From Terasakiella brassicae (GTDB taxonomy: Bacteria; Pseudomonadota; Alphaproteobacteria; Rhodospirillales; Terasakiellaceae), in the NCBI RefSeq assembly GCF_014641495.1, contig NZ_BMHV01000019.1, forward strand, positions 1-64,000: a stretch of DNA of 64,000 nt. Direction: 5' to 3'. The notes beneath the pieces are model-generated. The model did not search any database and was not told the origin of the DNA. It was given only the letters and a program-made list of their open reading frames with translations. The translations under genes were made by a program, and so were the position numbers. This document shows positions 8,825 through 19,000 of the stretch, in pieces. The first letter of the stretch is position 1, and every line of letters starts with the position of its first letter.

Positions 8825-9616
8825 TTAAATGAGGAAAAGGTTGCTTAAGGCTTCTGCCAGATCATCCCCGAACGAGGCGCTCTTGTGAATAATCGGAACG
8901 CGATCGGATAGAAGTTGCAGATAGGGATCATCTTCAGGCAAGCTTGTAATCAGGGCCGTCGGAATGTTGCGGGTGGCGGGCATGGCAGCAAGACCGGAGG
9001 CCAGATCAATACCGGACAGTTCCGGCATCATGGCGGAGATAATCACCAAATCCGGTTTTGTGCGGATAATCAGGGGCATGGCATCAAGGGCGGATGTGCA
9101 GGTGGAAACACGATAGCCGCATTCCTGTAGTTCGCGTTCAACAAAATGTGTCGCCGCACCATGTAACATGACAAGCAGAACTTCGACGTTGCGCACCTCA
9201 AGGATGCTGGCATCAAGGCGGACTTTTGCGGGAAGTTCGCGCACAAGGTGGGAAATGTCGCGTTCTTCGATATCCGGTTTTTCGGCAATGTCGATCATGC
9301 AATCGACATAGGTCTGGATATCATCCAGTGTGCGTGGCGGATAGTTTCTGACATTGGCAAGATAATCTTCACAGCGCGCAGCCACGGTTGCCAGTGCAGC
9401 TAGGTCATAGTTGTGCGCTTGTCCTTTAATGGACATGGTGGCGCGCTGGACCTCCTCCACCAACATTTTAATATCGTTGCGTTCATGGCGCACTTCATCA
9501 ATGGTGAAGGTTAATTTTTCGAGTGTGTCTTTGACTTCATCAAGAAATTCAGATCGTAGCTGGTCTACGATTTCACCCACGCCTTTTGCGTAAACGCCGT
9601 CCATATTTGACTGCAT
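8825..9616 (-). CDS. Degenerate HPt-receiver protein
   Basis: 263 aa. The N-terminal half (about 15-110) is helical and HPt-like: the segment RATMSIKGQAHNYDLA aligns with the HPt core, but the phosphorylatable His is replaced by M61, while K64 and G65 remain. The C-terminal half (about 143-263) has a CheY-like receiver pattern (KPDLVIISAMMPELSGIDL), yet the phosphoacceptor Asp is S194 and the acidic pair is lost (M150, L151); only the lysine (K245 in IIHKSA) survives. Neither phosphotransfer site can work in the usual way, so it is likely a protein-protein interaction module or a pseudo-receiver switch. SD CGAGGGGGAT before the ATG is very strong. It lies 83 bp after the MBL/cNMP/hemerythrin gene and is probably in its operon. 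Confidence 0.75.
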   Translation of the reverse strand: MQSNMDGVYAKGVGEIVDQLRSEFLDEVKDTLEKLTFTIDEVRHERNDIKMLVEEVQRATMSIKGQAHNYDLAALATVAARCEDYLANVRNYPPRTLDDIQTYVDCMIDIAEKPDIEERDISHLVRELPAKVRLDASILEVRNVEVLLVMLHGAATHFVERELQECGYRVSTCTSALDAMPLIIRTKPDLVIISAMMPELSGIDLASGLAAMPATRNIPTALITSLPEDDPYLQLLSDRVPIIHKSASFGDDLAEALSNLFLI

Positions 9617-9699
9617 GGTTATCCCCCTCGTGGGCTTTGATTATTGTTTTATTTCATTTTATTGCTGCAAATTTTGCCTGAAACATAGGTGGCGGACAA

Positions 9700-12354
9700 C
9701 TATCTTTTTTGGGTAATCCCCTGCGCATTCGCATTAGTAGACCTTCTACCCAAGATGTAAGAGGCATATTTGCGATCTTCAAGCAGGATATGCATCAAAA
9801 TCCATCGTTTCAGGAATGTATGGATTTCTTCAGCATCTTTTTCTGATATTGGGAAACGGCAATTCCGCTTTAACTCCCCCACTTGCCCAACCAGTTTGGC
9901 ATGGGTATCCATATGTGAAGCGGCTTCTGAATAGCCGGATTCAACAAAAATCTCTTCTTCGCGGGCAAAATGGAAACTTGTGTATTCCATCAGGTCTTCA
10001 ATAAGCCGCGTCATATCTTCTTGGGGCTTCTGAACGCCTAGCGCATGAATAAGACCTTTGGTTAATTCGAGCAAACGCTTGTGATGGGCATCCATTTCAG
10101 GGATGCCAACGCTATAGGTATCGCGCCATATCAGTAAGCTTTCATCCCAAAGACGCGAGTTGGACAAAGCGCGCATTTGGCGGGTTACGGTTTCCAGAAG
10201 CTTCCACTGCACGATGGGGATTTCCTGAATGGCAGAAACCGGGATCAGGGCAACCGAGCAATTGGGGGAAAATGCCAGTGTAAAGATGCTTTTCATCTTG
10301 TAAACGGCATGATCTTCAAAGAGGGAGTCTCCCGGTGAAAGCGTTAAAAAGTCATTCTCGCCCAGCTTGAGCGTGACTTGGCCTTCTTTAATCAAGCCAA
10401 TATAATTTTGGGTCAGGCTGTAGTCATGAAGGTCATTGATATCTTTTGTTAAATGCATACTGGCGGCAATGGCATTTTTTATGCCATCGGATATAGATCC
10501 CCCGAATAACCAAGATTTTTGCAATAATTCGCGTTTTTCAGCCAAGGCGGCAATGGCAGAAAATGAATCGTTGCGATTAACAAATTCCCGATACATTTGG
10601 ATCGGCAGTTTCAAGGCTTTGACAAAACTGATTGCCCGATATGTTTCGCTGGATAAGGCATCACAAAGACCGTGCATATCACCAATGAAACTGCCTGCGG
10701 ACATACGGTGGGTTTTATTGCTGATGGGATCGAGGATTTCGGTGGTTCCGCTTAAAATAAAATAGGCATTGTCGATTTTATCACCGGCTTTGAGAATGAT
10801 TTCTTCCGGGTTGATCGTCACAATTTCATGGTTCAACAAAAGCCGGAATTGGTTTTGAGGGAGATCGGGAAAAAAAGATTCCAGTGATTTCAGGGCACTG
10901 CCAAACATGTAATCATGGTTGCTGGGGATCAGGATATCTTCGGTGCCAAAGGGGGCACCACTGCCGATAAGGCGCTCATCTTCATTTAACGCACGTGCGG
11001 TATGGGCAAAGATGATTTTGCTGGATTGATCATCTGTAAAATCTTTGGCTTGTCCGTGGATCATGCCTCCGCCGTTATCAACCTTTTTAATATCGCAGGG
11101 TTCAAGATAGGCTTGTTTTACTTGATCACAAAATTCCTGCGATATGCCGGGGGCATTCTCGTCTGTGGTGATCATGGCGTCGAGTACATCAAAGGCCGCA
11201 ATATCGGCAAGATGCCCATACGTTTTATAACCACCGCCCCATTGGGTGCGGAAATACAGAATGCTGGTTTCCATCGGGTGAGGGGAGTTGACGGGTTTGA
11301 TTTCCAGCCCGCCAATATCGTTCCATGTGCCTTCGCATAGGTCATAAACATTAAAAAACTGATTAAATCGGCTTTCATCCAGTCCCATAAGGGCGGATAA
11401 TTTCTTGACGGTTGCATGACGAACCAAGGGGGTAGCGAAAAATTTAATCCGATGATCGGACCGGATCAATGTCGGTAAACCTGCAAAATGATCGTCATGG
11501 CAGTGGGTCATAAAAACCCCTTCAACTTCACTGATATCGACCCCGAGGGATTTTAAAGTCGTTTCGATATTGGGACCAACGTCAATCAAGTAGATGCGGC
11601 CTTGGAAGGTCAGCAAACTTGCCATTGACGGGCGTTCAATATCCCAACCATCGCCTTCGCCGGAATGTACGACACTGAAATATTCCCGTGCGACTTGAAA
11701 ATGACCCAACGTGTAGGAGGGCATATATTGCTCCCCCTCTGCTAAATTCAAATCAATCTGGACGCTTTCATTCTCATAAGAAAATTCAAAAATATTGACA
11801 TCCAGACGGCGCACGGTGACACCATTTCGAATGGATGTTATCGCGCTGTCGACGACAAGACTGTCGAGTAATTCTTTAGGGTTGGCAATTTGACCGAAGG
11901 CGAACTTCAGTTTCAGACGCATCAGTTCTTTTGCTTGTTCGGGGCTGGCCCCGGCATTCATTAACTCGCGTTCACTCGCCAGACCGTAATTGCCGCGATA
12001 GATATATTGAATTTGTGCAGAAAGTTGGTCGGGATGTCCGATCAAAAGGGGTTTTACGCCGGTGTTGCCGGGATGATCGGGCAAAATCATCCCTTGGCGG
12101 TACAGCATTTGAAGGACGGGAAATTCCCCCAGATTGGAGAAACTGCCTTTTTGAACACTTAGGTCTGATAACAAAATGGCATTGGGGCCGGATTCAAGAA
12201 ACACGGGGCTTGCTTCATTTTGCAAAATCACCCCGCGTTTCATCATGTGTTTGACCGAGTCCGCCGGGCATCCGCATAAAATACGCAGATCAGCACCGGG
12301 GAATTCCAGCCAAAAAACACCGTTTGCCAGTTTGGACTTGATGATCCGCCCCAT
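9700..12354 (-). CDS. Metallo-beta-lactamase / double cNMP-binding / hemerythrin fusion
   Basis: 884 aa with an unusual layout. Residues 1-200 are unassigned. A metallo-beta-lactamase fold follows (about 215-455) with HCHDDH at 284-289, further candidate ligands H359 and H451, and a C-terminal NHD near 479. Two beta-roll domains of the cNMP-binding type come next: about 505-600 (NPEEIILKAGDKIDNAYFILSGTTEI) and a more divergent one about 625-710 (YIGLIKEGQVTLKLGENDFLTLSPGDSLFED). A complete bacteriohemerythrin domain closes the protein (about 735-870), with all seven expected iron ligands: H758, H795, E799, H814, H818, H855, D860. The MBL part could be a hydrolase (phosphodiesterase-like) or, as in flavodiiron-like folds, a di-iron site. 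The protein lies beside a nucleotide cyclase, so cAMP or cGMP may gate it while the hemerythrin reports O2 or redox state; this is inference. No signal peptide. SD AAGGGG before the ATG at 12354. Confidence 0.85.
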   Translation of the reverse strand: MGRIIKSKLANGVFWLEFPGADLRILCGCPADSVKHMMKRGVILQNEASPVFLESGPNAILLSDLSVQKGSFSNLGEFPVLQMLYRQGMILPDHPGNTGVKPLLIGHPDQLSAQIQYIYRGNYGLASERELMNAGASPEQAKELMRLKLKFAFGQIANPKELLDSLVVDSAITSIRNGVTVRRLDVNIFEFSYENESVQIDLNLAEGEQYMPSYTLGHFQVAREYFSVVHSGEGDGWDIERPSMASLLTFQGRIYLIDVGPNIETTLKSLGVDISEVEGVFMTHCHDDHFAGLPTLIRSDHRIKFFATPLVRHATVKKLSALMGLDESRFNQFFNVYDLCEGTWNDIGGLEIKPVNSPHPMETSILYFRTQWGGGYKTYGHLADIAAFDVLDAMITTDENAPGISQEFCDQVKQAYLEPCDIKKVDNGGGMIHGQAKDFTDDQSSKIIFAHTARALNEDERLIGSGAPFGTEDILIPSNHDYMFGSALKSLESFFPDLPQNQFRLLLNHEIVTINPEEIILKAGDKIDNAYFILSGTTEILDPISNKTHRMSAGSFIGDMHGLCDALSSETYRAISFVKALKLPIQMYREFVNRNDSFSAIAALAEKRELLQKSWLFGGSISDGIKNAIAASMHLTKDINDLHDYSLTQNYIGLIKEGQVTLKLGENDFLTLSPGDSLFEDHAVYKMKSIFTLAFSPNCSVALIPVSAIQEIPIVQWKLLETVTRQMRALSNSRLWDESLLIWRDTYSVGIPEMDAHHKRLLELTKGLIHALGVQKPQEDMTRLIEDLMEYTSFHFAREEEIFVESGYSEAASHMDTHAKLVGQVGELKRNCRFPISEKDAEEIHTFLKRWILMHILLEDRKYASYILGRRSTNANAQGITQKR

Positions 12355-12421
12355 GAATAAGCCCCTTCATTATATCAGTTTAAGACATTCTGACATAACT
12401 TAGGGCTTTACCCCAAATGCT

Positions 12422-12907
12422 TTATGCCCCACAGCATTTTTTGAATTTTTTACCGGACCCGCAAATACAGGGGTCGTTACGGCCCACTTTATTGGCCACA
12501 ATGCGTTGTTCCTGGGCGGGGTTCATTTCACCGTCTTCATAATACCAGCGGCCCTCGACCTTTGTAAAACGGCTGCGTTCGTGGTGAACCTGTTTGCGCC
12601 CGTTTATTTTGAAGAAAGCACGAAATTCAACAATGCCTGTGTCGTCATTTTCCTGACCGCCTTCGGTCTTGACGATTTCCAGACTGTCCCATCGGGCTTG
12701 ATTGGCCCATTGCGCGGTTTCGTCTGCGTCATAATCCTTGCGACTGGCAAAGCTGAGTGTTTCTTCGAGGTAGCCGAGTTGTTCTTTTTCGAAAGCACTG
12801 TAACGTGAACGCATCAGTTTTTCAGCAGTGGGTGCAATCTCACCGTTATGAAACGGGGCGCAGCAATTTTCGTATTCCTCGCGAGAACCGCAGGGGCAAA
12901 GAGACAT
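12422..12907 (-). CDS. YchJ-like SEC-C motif protein
   Basis: 161 aa, the length and layout of the YchJ/UPF0225 family. A SEC-C-like zinc motif lies at each end: [13 protein letters not shown] at residues 4-16 and [13 protein letters not shown] at the C-terminus; between them is the NTF2-like core with [25 protein letters not shown] motifs bind Zn2+ and, in SecA, the SecB chaperone; the function of YchJ is not established. It is probably cytoplasmic and monocistronic. It lies between the signalling block and the giant adhesin, with no visible link to either. Confidence 0.9.
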   Translation of the reverse strand: MSLCPCGSREEYENCCAPFHNGEIAPTAEKLMRSRYSAFEKEQLGYLEETLSFASRKDYDADETAQWANQARWDSLEIVKTEGGQENDDTGIVEFRAFFKINGRKQVHHERSRFTKVEGRWYYEDGEMNPAQEQRIVANKVGRNDPCICGSGKKFKKCCGA

Positions 12908-12975
12908 GATCTCGTCCTTTATTCCAAATGTTAAAATTTTCTTGTGATCCCATTTGACGCGAGACCTGTCAAGTC

Positions 12976-13016
12976 ACAAAAAAAGGCGGATCCTCAATTA
13001 ATAAAGACCCGCCTTG
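12976..13016 (-). terminator. Intrinsic terminator of the adhesin gene
   Basis: Stem CCGCCTT (13009-13015) pairs with AAGGCGG (12983-12989). On the minus strand the hairpin is followed by a run of eight Us (A-run 12977-12984 on the plus strand, partly in the stem). It lies 17 bp after the adhesin stop at 13033. Confidence 0.8.
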
Positions 13017-13032
13017 TAGTTTTAGGGGGTTC

Positions 13033-16000
13033 TTACCATTCGAAACGTTCAATTCCTTCGAATGTTAATTCGCTACCGTCAGAGAACGTGATGGTACCGG
13101 AGGCATCGTCTGAAAGCTCAATATATCCATCGGCTTGTTCTTCGATAGATCCGTTTTCCAGGTCCAGCGACCATTCGTGTTCGGCAACAGCACTGCCATC
13201 TTCATTTTCAAGATAGACGGTGTCCATCCACCCTTCGGCCCCGCTGTCACCACCATGAACAACATCATCGCCGGACCCTTCCCCGAAGTAGAACAGATCA
13301 TCGCCTTCACCGCCGATCATCGTGTCGTTGCCAGCCCCGCCATAGAAGGTGTCGTCACCGGCGCCACCATCCAGCGTATTGCTGCTCCAATCGTTGCCGG
13401 CATCCAGAACATCATTGCCGTCTCCGCCGGATATGTCGTCGGACCCACGACCGCCAAACAAGGTGTCGTCCCCGGCACCGCCATCGATATCGTCATTGCC
13501 CCAATCGGTACTGTTGCGATCATCGCCATAGATGGTGTCGTTTCCGCTCCCACCAACCAGCTTGTCATCGCCTCCATCACCCATCAGGGTGTCGGCACCG
13601 GACCCACCGACCAATTCGTCGTTACCAGACCCGCCTTCAAGTGTATCGTCGCCCGATCCACCATGCAGGGTATCGGTTCCAGAGTCCCCAGTCAGTTGGT
13701 CATCACCGGACCCGCCGACAAGGAAATCATCGCCGGATCCACCGTCCAGAACGTCGTTACCACCTTCGCCGTAAATTTCATCGTTGCCGGACCCGCCGTC
13801 TAATGTGTCGTTGCCATCGGTGTTATTGTCTGTGGCGGCATCCAGATTGTCTCCGTCGTCGCCGTACATTACATCGTTATGAGCCCCGCCATAGACACGG
13901 TCATCGCCAGCCCCACCGGACATAAGGTCGTCGCCATAGTTGTCGTTGGCATCACCAACCCGGTCATCGCCTCCTTTGCCAGTGTACATTTCTTTGCCAT
14001 CGGTTTTCCAGTCTGTGTTGTGGGCATCCATATTATCATCACGACCACTACCATTGTTTTTGGTGAACGCTTTTGATCCCCCCATGTCGTCTTTTGCTTC
14101 ATCGAACTCGCGATAATTGCTGTTATCGGTATTTTCGTTTTCGGCTTCGATATTGGATAGTGGTACTTCGGGTTCCACAATAACGGGGTCTTCAGGCGTT
14201 TCCGTTTCATGCGCTGCGATTTCAGCACTTACGCTTGTCGTTGCGGTATCCGAACCTTCACTGGCGGTTACAGAAGCAGACAGATTGAATTCGCCATGAC
14301 CTTCAGGTAGACGAAGGACGACATCTCCCAGATTATCAGCCGAAATATTTGCTGATCCTGCGGTGATGGTGACTTCTTGTCCGTCAACCAACAGGACGGC
14401 TCCATCAGGAATATCGCTAAGCGTTACATCAGAAAGAGTTTCTGAACCGTCTGTATCTGTTAATTCGGCACTCAGGTTTACGGGGTAATCGACAAATGTT
14501 TCACCCGGATTATCCGGCAATGTTTGTGTTGCGTCGATGTTATCGAGATACATTCCCCGGCCATAATCCTGTGCATCGCCGACACTGACAAATTCGATGG
14601 TCATTGGCTCGCCCGTTCCGGTAAAGCTGAAAGACCCATCTTGCCAGTTGGTATCTGATCCATGAGAATTGTCGTGGCTGAACTCTGCAACCGTTTGGCC
14701 ATTGATGCGAACTTCAATGGCGTTGACGTTTTCATCAAAGCCGGGGCGACCAGAATAATCAAACTCAATGTTATAGGTCGCATCTTCTACCGTATCAATG
14801 GTCCGGTTAATGCTGGTAGCATCATCATAATGGTCGCGGGCATCGTCATTTAATTCAACGTAGGCACCATCACCGGAATAATCGTTGTTATACCGGGATT
14901 GATTCCAGACTTCGATGGCATCTGAATTGGTATCCCAACCATCCACTTCACCAGAATGGAAGCCGCTGCTGGCTTCACCAAAGCTTGTTGAAAAGACAGT
15001 GGTAGTTTCACCAGCTTCGGCCCCAAGGATGATTGTGCTCGGTTCGCCGATTTCAAGGTTCAGTGAGGGGGCATCGGCCTGTGCATCGGCTGTGACCTGG
15101 GCTGTTGTACTGCTTGTGGCACTGTCATCCCCGTCTGTTGATGTGACGGAAGCAGAAAGGTCAAATCCATCGTGGTTTTGTGGCATCCGCAGAACAACAT
15201 CACTTAAATCATTCGTGGAAAGAGTTGCGCTGGCGTCACTGACCTCGACTTCTTCTCCGTTAACCAACAGTACAGCCCCAGCGGGAATGTCATTCAGGGT
15301 GATGTCGGATAATGTTTCCGATCCATCCGCATCTGTTTGGGCAACATTGATGTCAATGGGATAATCAATGACAGGGTTACCTGCTTCAACATGTTCAAAT
15401 TCGATATTGTTGATCAGGAAATCGTCATCATCCCCCGGTGCGGTGAAAATAATTTGATCAAAGGCGCTGTTGTCATCTGTATGGATTGTGATTGCACCGT
15501 CAACGCCGTCACTTCCACCATGAATAACGCCTTCACCGACTTTTTCACCATCTTGATACAGTTCGTATTTGGCGTCTTCTTGACTGTTTTGCCAAGCAAA
15601 GGAAACATCGACACTGGATACGTCATTGTCAAAATCAACGATTAATTCTTCAGACAAGCCATTGCTGTGACCTGTTTCGACATCGGCACCCGAGGCACGA
15701 CCATTCACACCAAAACCTGAAGGATTTCCGTTGGTGACACCTATATTATCGCTGGAGGCTTCGCTCAGTTGTCCATGATCAATGACCCGGCCAGAGACGC
15801 TAAATCCATTTCCACCATCCAGCACGTTATTGTTGTCGATTGTTACTTCTGTGGTTTGTCCACCCACAGTCTGGGCTGTTCCGTCACCAATATTCATAGA
15901 AATTGTGGGGGCATCGGCCACTGCACTGACATCAACAGTCGCGTTTGATGTGGCGCTGTCGATGCCATCGCTGACGGTATAGCTGAAGCTTTCTGTTCCA

Positions 16001-19000
16001 CTGTAATCTTCATCGGCACTGAACTCGACCGTACCATCTTCATTCAATGTGACAGTCCCATTGCCAACATCAACGCTATCACCTGCGGATACATCAACAC
16101 CGTTGATTTGAGTGATGTTGAGATCATCACTTTCAATGTCGCTGTCATTGCCTGTCAAATCAAGGGTGACGGCTGTATCTTCCGACGTACTTGCCGTATC
16201 GGCATTCGCTGTTGGGCCGTCATTGACGGCGGCAACCTCGATGGTGCCACCGGCGGCGGTGGTGGTGGTGCCGTCCGAGACATCATACGTGAGATCGATG
16301 GATCCGTTGAAATCATCAGCGGGTTCGAACGTCCAGGTGCCGTTACCGTTATCGGTGAGCGTGCCGCCATCGGCTGCGAGGTTCTGCACAGACAGATTAT
16401 CGCCATCGACGTCTGATGCGTTCGCCAGCAACTGAGATTCAGAAATGGTGATGGTGCCATCTTCGTTCATGGCAAACGAGGTATCTTCGCTGACCACGGC
16501 TGCGTCATTGACGGCGGCGACCTCGATGGTGCCACCGGCTTGCGTGGTGGTGGTGCCATCCGAGACATCATACGTGAGATCGATGGATCCGTTGAAATCA
16601 TCAGCGGGTTCGAACGTCCAGGTGCCGTTACCGTTATCGGTGAGCGTGCCGCCATCGGCTGCGAGGTTCTGCACGGACAGATTATCGCCATCGACGTCTG
16701 ATGCGTTCGCCAGCAACTGAGATTCAGAAATGGTAATGGTGCCATCTTCATTCATGGCAAACGATGTATCTTCGCTGACCACGGCTGCGTCATTAACCGC
16801 TGCGACCTCGATGGTGCCACCGGCGGCGGTGGTGGTGGTGCCGTCCGAGACATCATACGTGAGATCGATGGATCCGTTGAAATCATCAGCGGGTTCGAAC
16901 GTCCATGTGCCATCGCCGTTATCGGTGAGCGTGCCGCCATCGGCTGCGAGGTTCTGCACGGACAGATTATCGCCATCGACGTCTGATGCGTTCGCCAGCA
17001 ACTGAGATTCAGAAATGGTAATGGTGCCATCTTCATTCATGGCAAACGATGTGTCTTCGCTGACCACGGCTGCGTCATTGACGGCGGCAACCTCGATGGT
17101 GCCACCGGCGGCGGTGGTGGTGGTGCCGTCCGAGACATCATACGTGAGATCGATGGAACCGTTGAAATCATCAGCGGGTTCGAACGTCCATGTGCCATCG
17201 CCGTTATCGGTGAGCGTGCCGCCATCAGCTGCGAGGTTTTGCACGGACAGATTATCGCCATCGACGTCTGATGCGTTCGCCAGCAACTGAGATTCAGAAA
17301 TGGTAATGGTGCCATCTTCATTCATGGCAAACGATGTATCTTCGCTGACCACGGCCGCGTCATTGACGGCGGCGACCTCGATGGTGCCACCGGCGGCGGT
17401 GATGGTGGTGCCATCCGAGACATCATACGTGAGATCGATGGAACCGTTGAAATCCTCAGCGGGTTCGAACGTCCATGTGCCGTTACCGTTATCGGTGAGC
17501 GTGCCGCCATCGGCTGCGAGGTTCTGCACGGACAGATTATCGCCATCGACGTCTGATGCGTTCGCCAGCAACTGAGATTCAGAAATGGTGATGGTGCCAT
17601 CTTCGTTCATGGCAAACGATGTATCTTCGCTGACCACGGCTGCGTCATTGACGGCTGCGACCTCGATGGTGCCACCGGCGGCGGTGGTGGTGGTGCCGTC
17701 CGAGACATCATACGTGAGATCGATGGATCCGTTGAAATCATCAGCGGGTTCGAACGTCCATGTGCCATCGCCGTTATCGGTGAGCGTGCCGCCATCGGCT
17801 GCGAGGTTCTGCACGGACAGATTATCGCCATCGACATCTGATGCGTTCGCCAGCAACTGAGATTCAGAAATGGTGATGGTGCCATCTTCATTCATGGCAA
17901 ACGAGGTATCTTCGCTGACCACGGCTGCGTCATTGACCGCTGCAACCTCGATGGTGCCACCGGCTTGCGTGGTGGTGGTGCCGTCCGAGACATCATACGT
18001 GAGATCGATGGAACCGTTGAAATCCGCAGCGGGTTCGAACGTCCAGGTGCCATCGCCGTTATCGGTGAGCGTGCCGCCATCGGCTGCGAGGTTCTGCACG
18101 GACAGATTATCGCCATCGACATCTGATGCGTTCGCCAGCAACTGAGATTCAGAAATGGTGATGGTGCCATCTTCATTCATGGCAAACGAGGTGTCTTCGC
18201 TGACCACGGCTGCGTCATTGACCGCTGCAACCTCGATGGTGCCACCGGCTTGCGTGGTGGTGGTGCCGTCCGAGACATCATACGTGAGATCGATGGAACC
18301 GTTGAAATCATCAGCGGGTTCGAACGTCCAGGTGCCATCGCCGTTATCGGTGAGCGTGCCGCCATCGGCTGCGAGGTTCTGCACAGACAGATTATCGCCA
18401 TCGACGTCTGATGCGTTCGCCAGCAACTGAGATTCAGAAATGGTGATGGTGCCATCTTCATTCATGGCAAACGAGGTATCTTCGCTGACCTCGGCCGCGT
18501 CATTGACGGCGGCAACTTCAATCGTGCCACCGGCTTGCGTGGTGGTGGTGCCGTCCGAGACATCATACGTGAGATCGATGGATCCGTTGAAATCATCAGC
18601 GGGTTCGAACGTCCATGTGCCGTTACCGTTATCACTCAGCGTGCCGCCATCGGCTGCGAGGTTTTGCACGGACAGATTATCGCCATCGACGTCTGATGCG
18701 TTCGCCAGCAACTGAGATTCAGAAATGGTGATGGTGCCATCTTCATTCATGGCAAACGAGGTATCTTCGCTGACCACGGCTGCGTCATTGACGGCGGCGA
18801 CCTCGATGGTGCCACCGGCGGCGGTGGTGGTGGTGCCGTCCGAGACATCATACGTGAGATCGATGGATCCGTTGAAATCATCAGCGGGTTCGAACGTCCA
18901 TGTGCCATCGCCGTTATCGGTGAGCGTGCCGCCATCAGCTGCGAGGTTTTGCACAGACAGATTATCGCCATCGACGTCTGATGCGTTCGCCAGCAACTGA

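Noticed and set aside
8825-9616. Functional response regulator of a two-component system
   Set aside because: The phosphoacceptor Asp and acidic pair are missing and no histidine kinase gene is near.
12361-12375. TATAAT box upstream of the MBL-cNMP-hemerythrin gene
   Set aside because: A start from it would leave almost no leader and cut off the ribosome-binding site; no good -35 at proper spacing.
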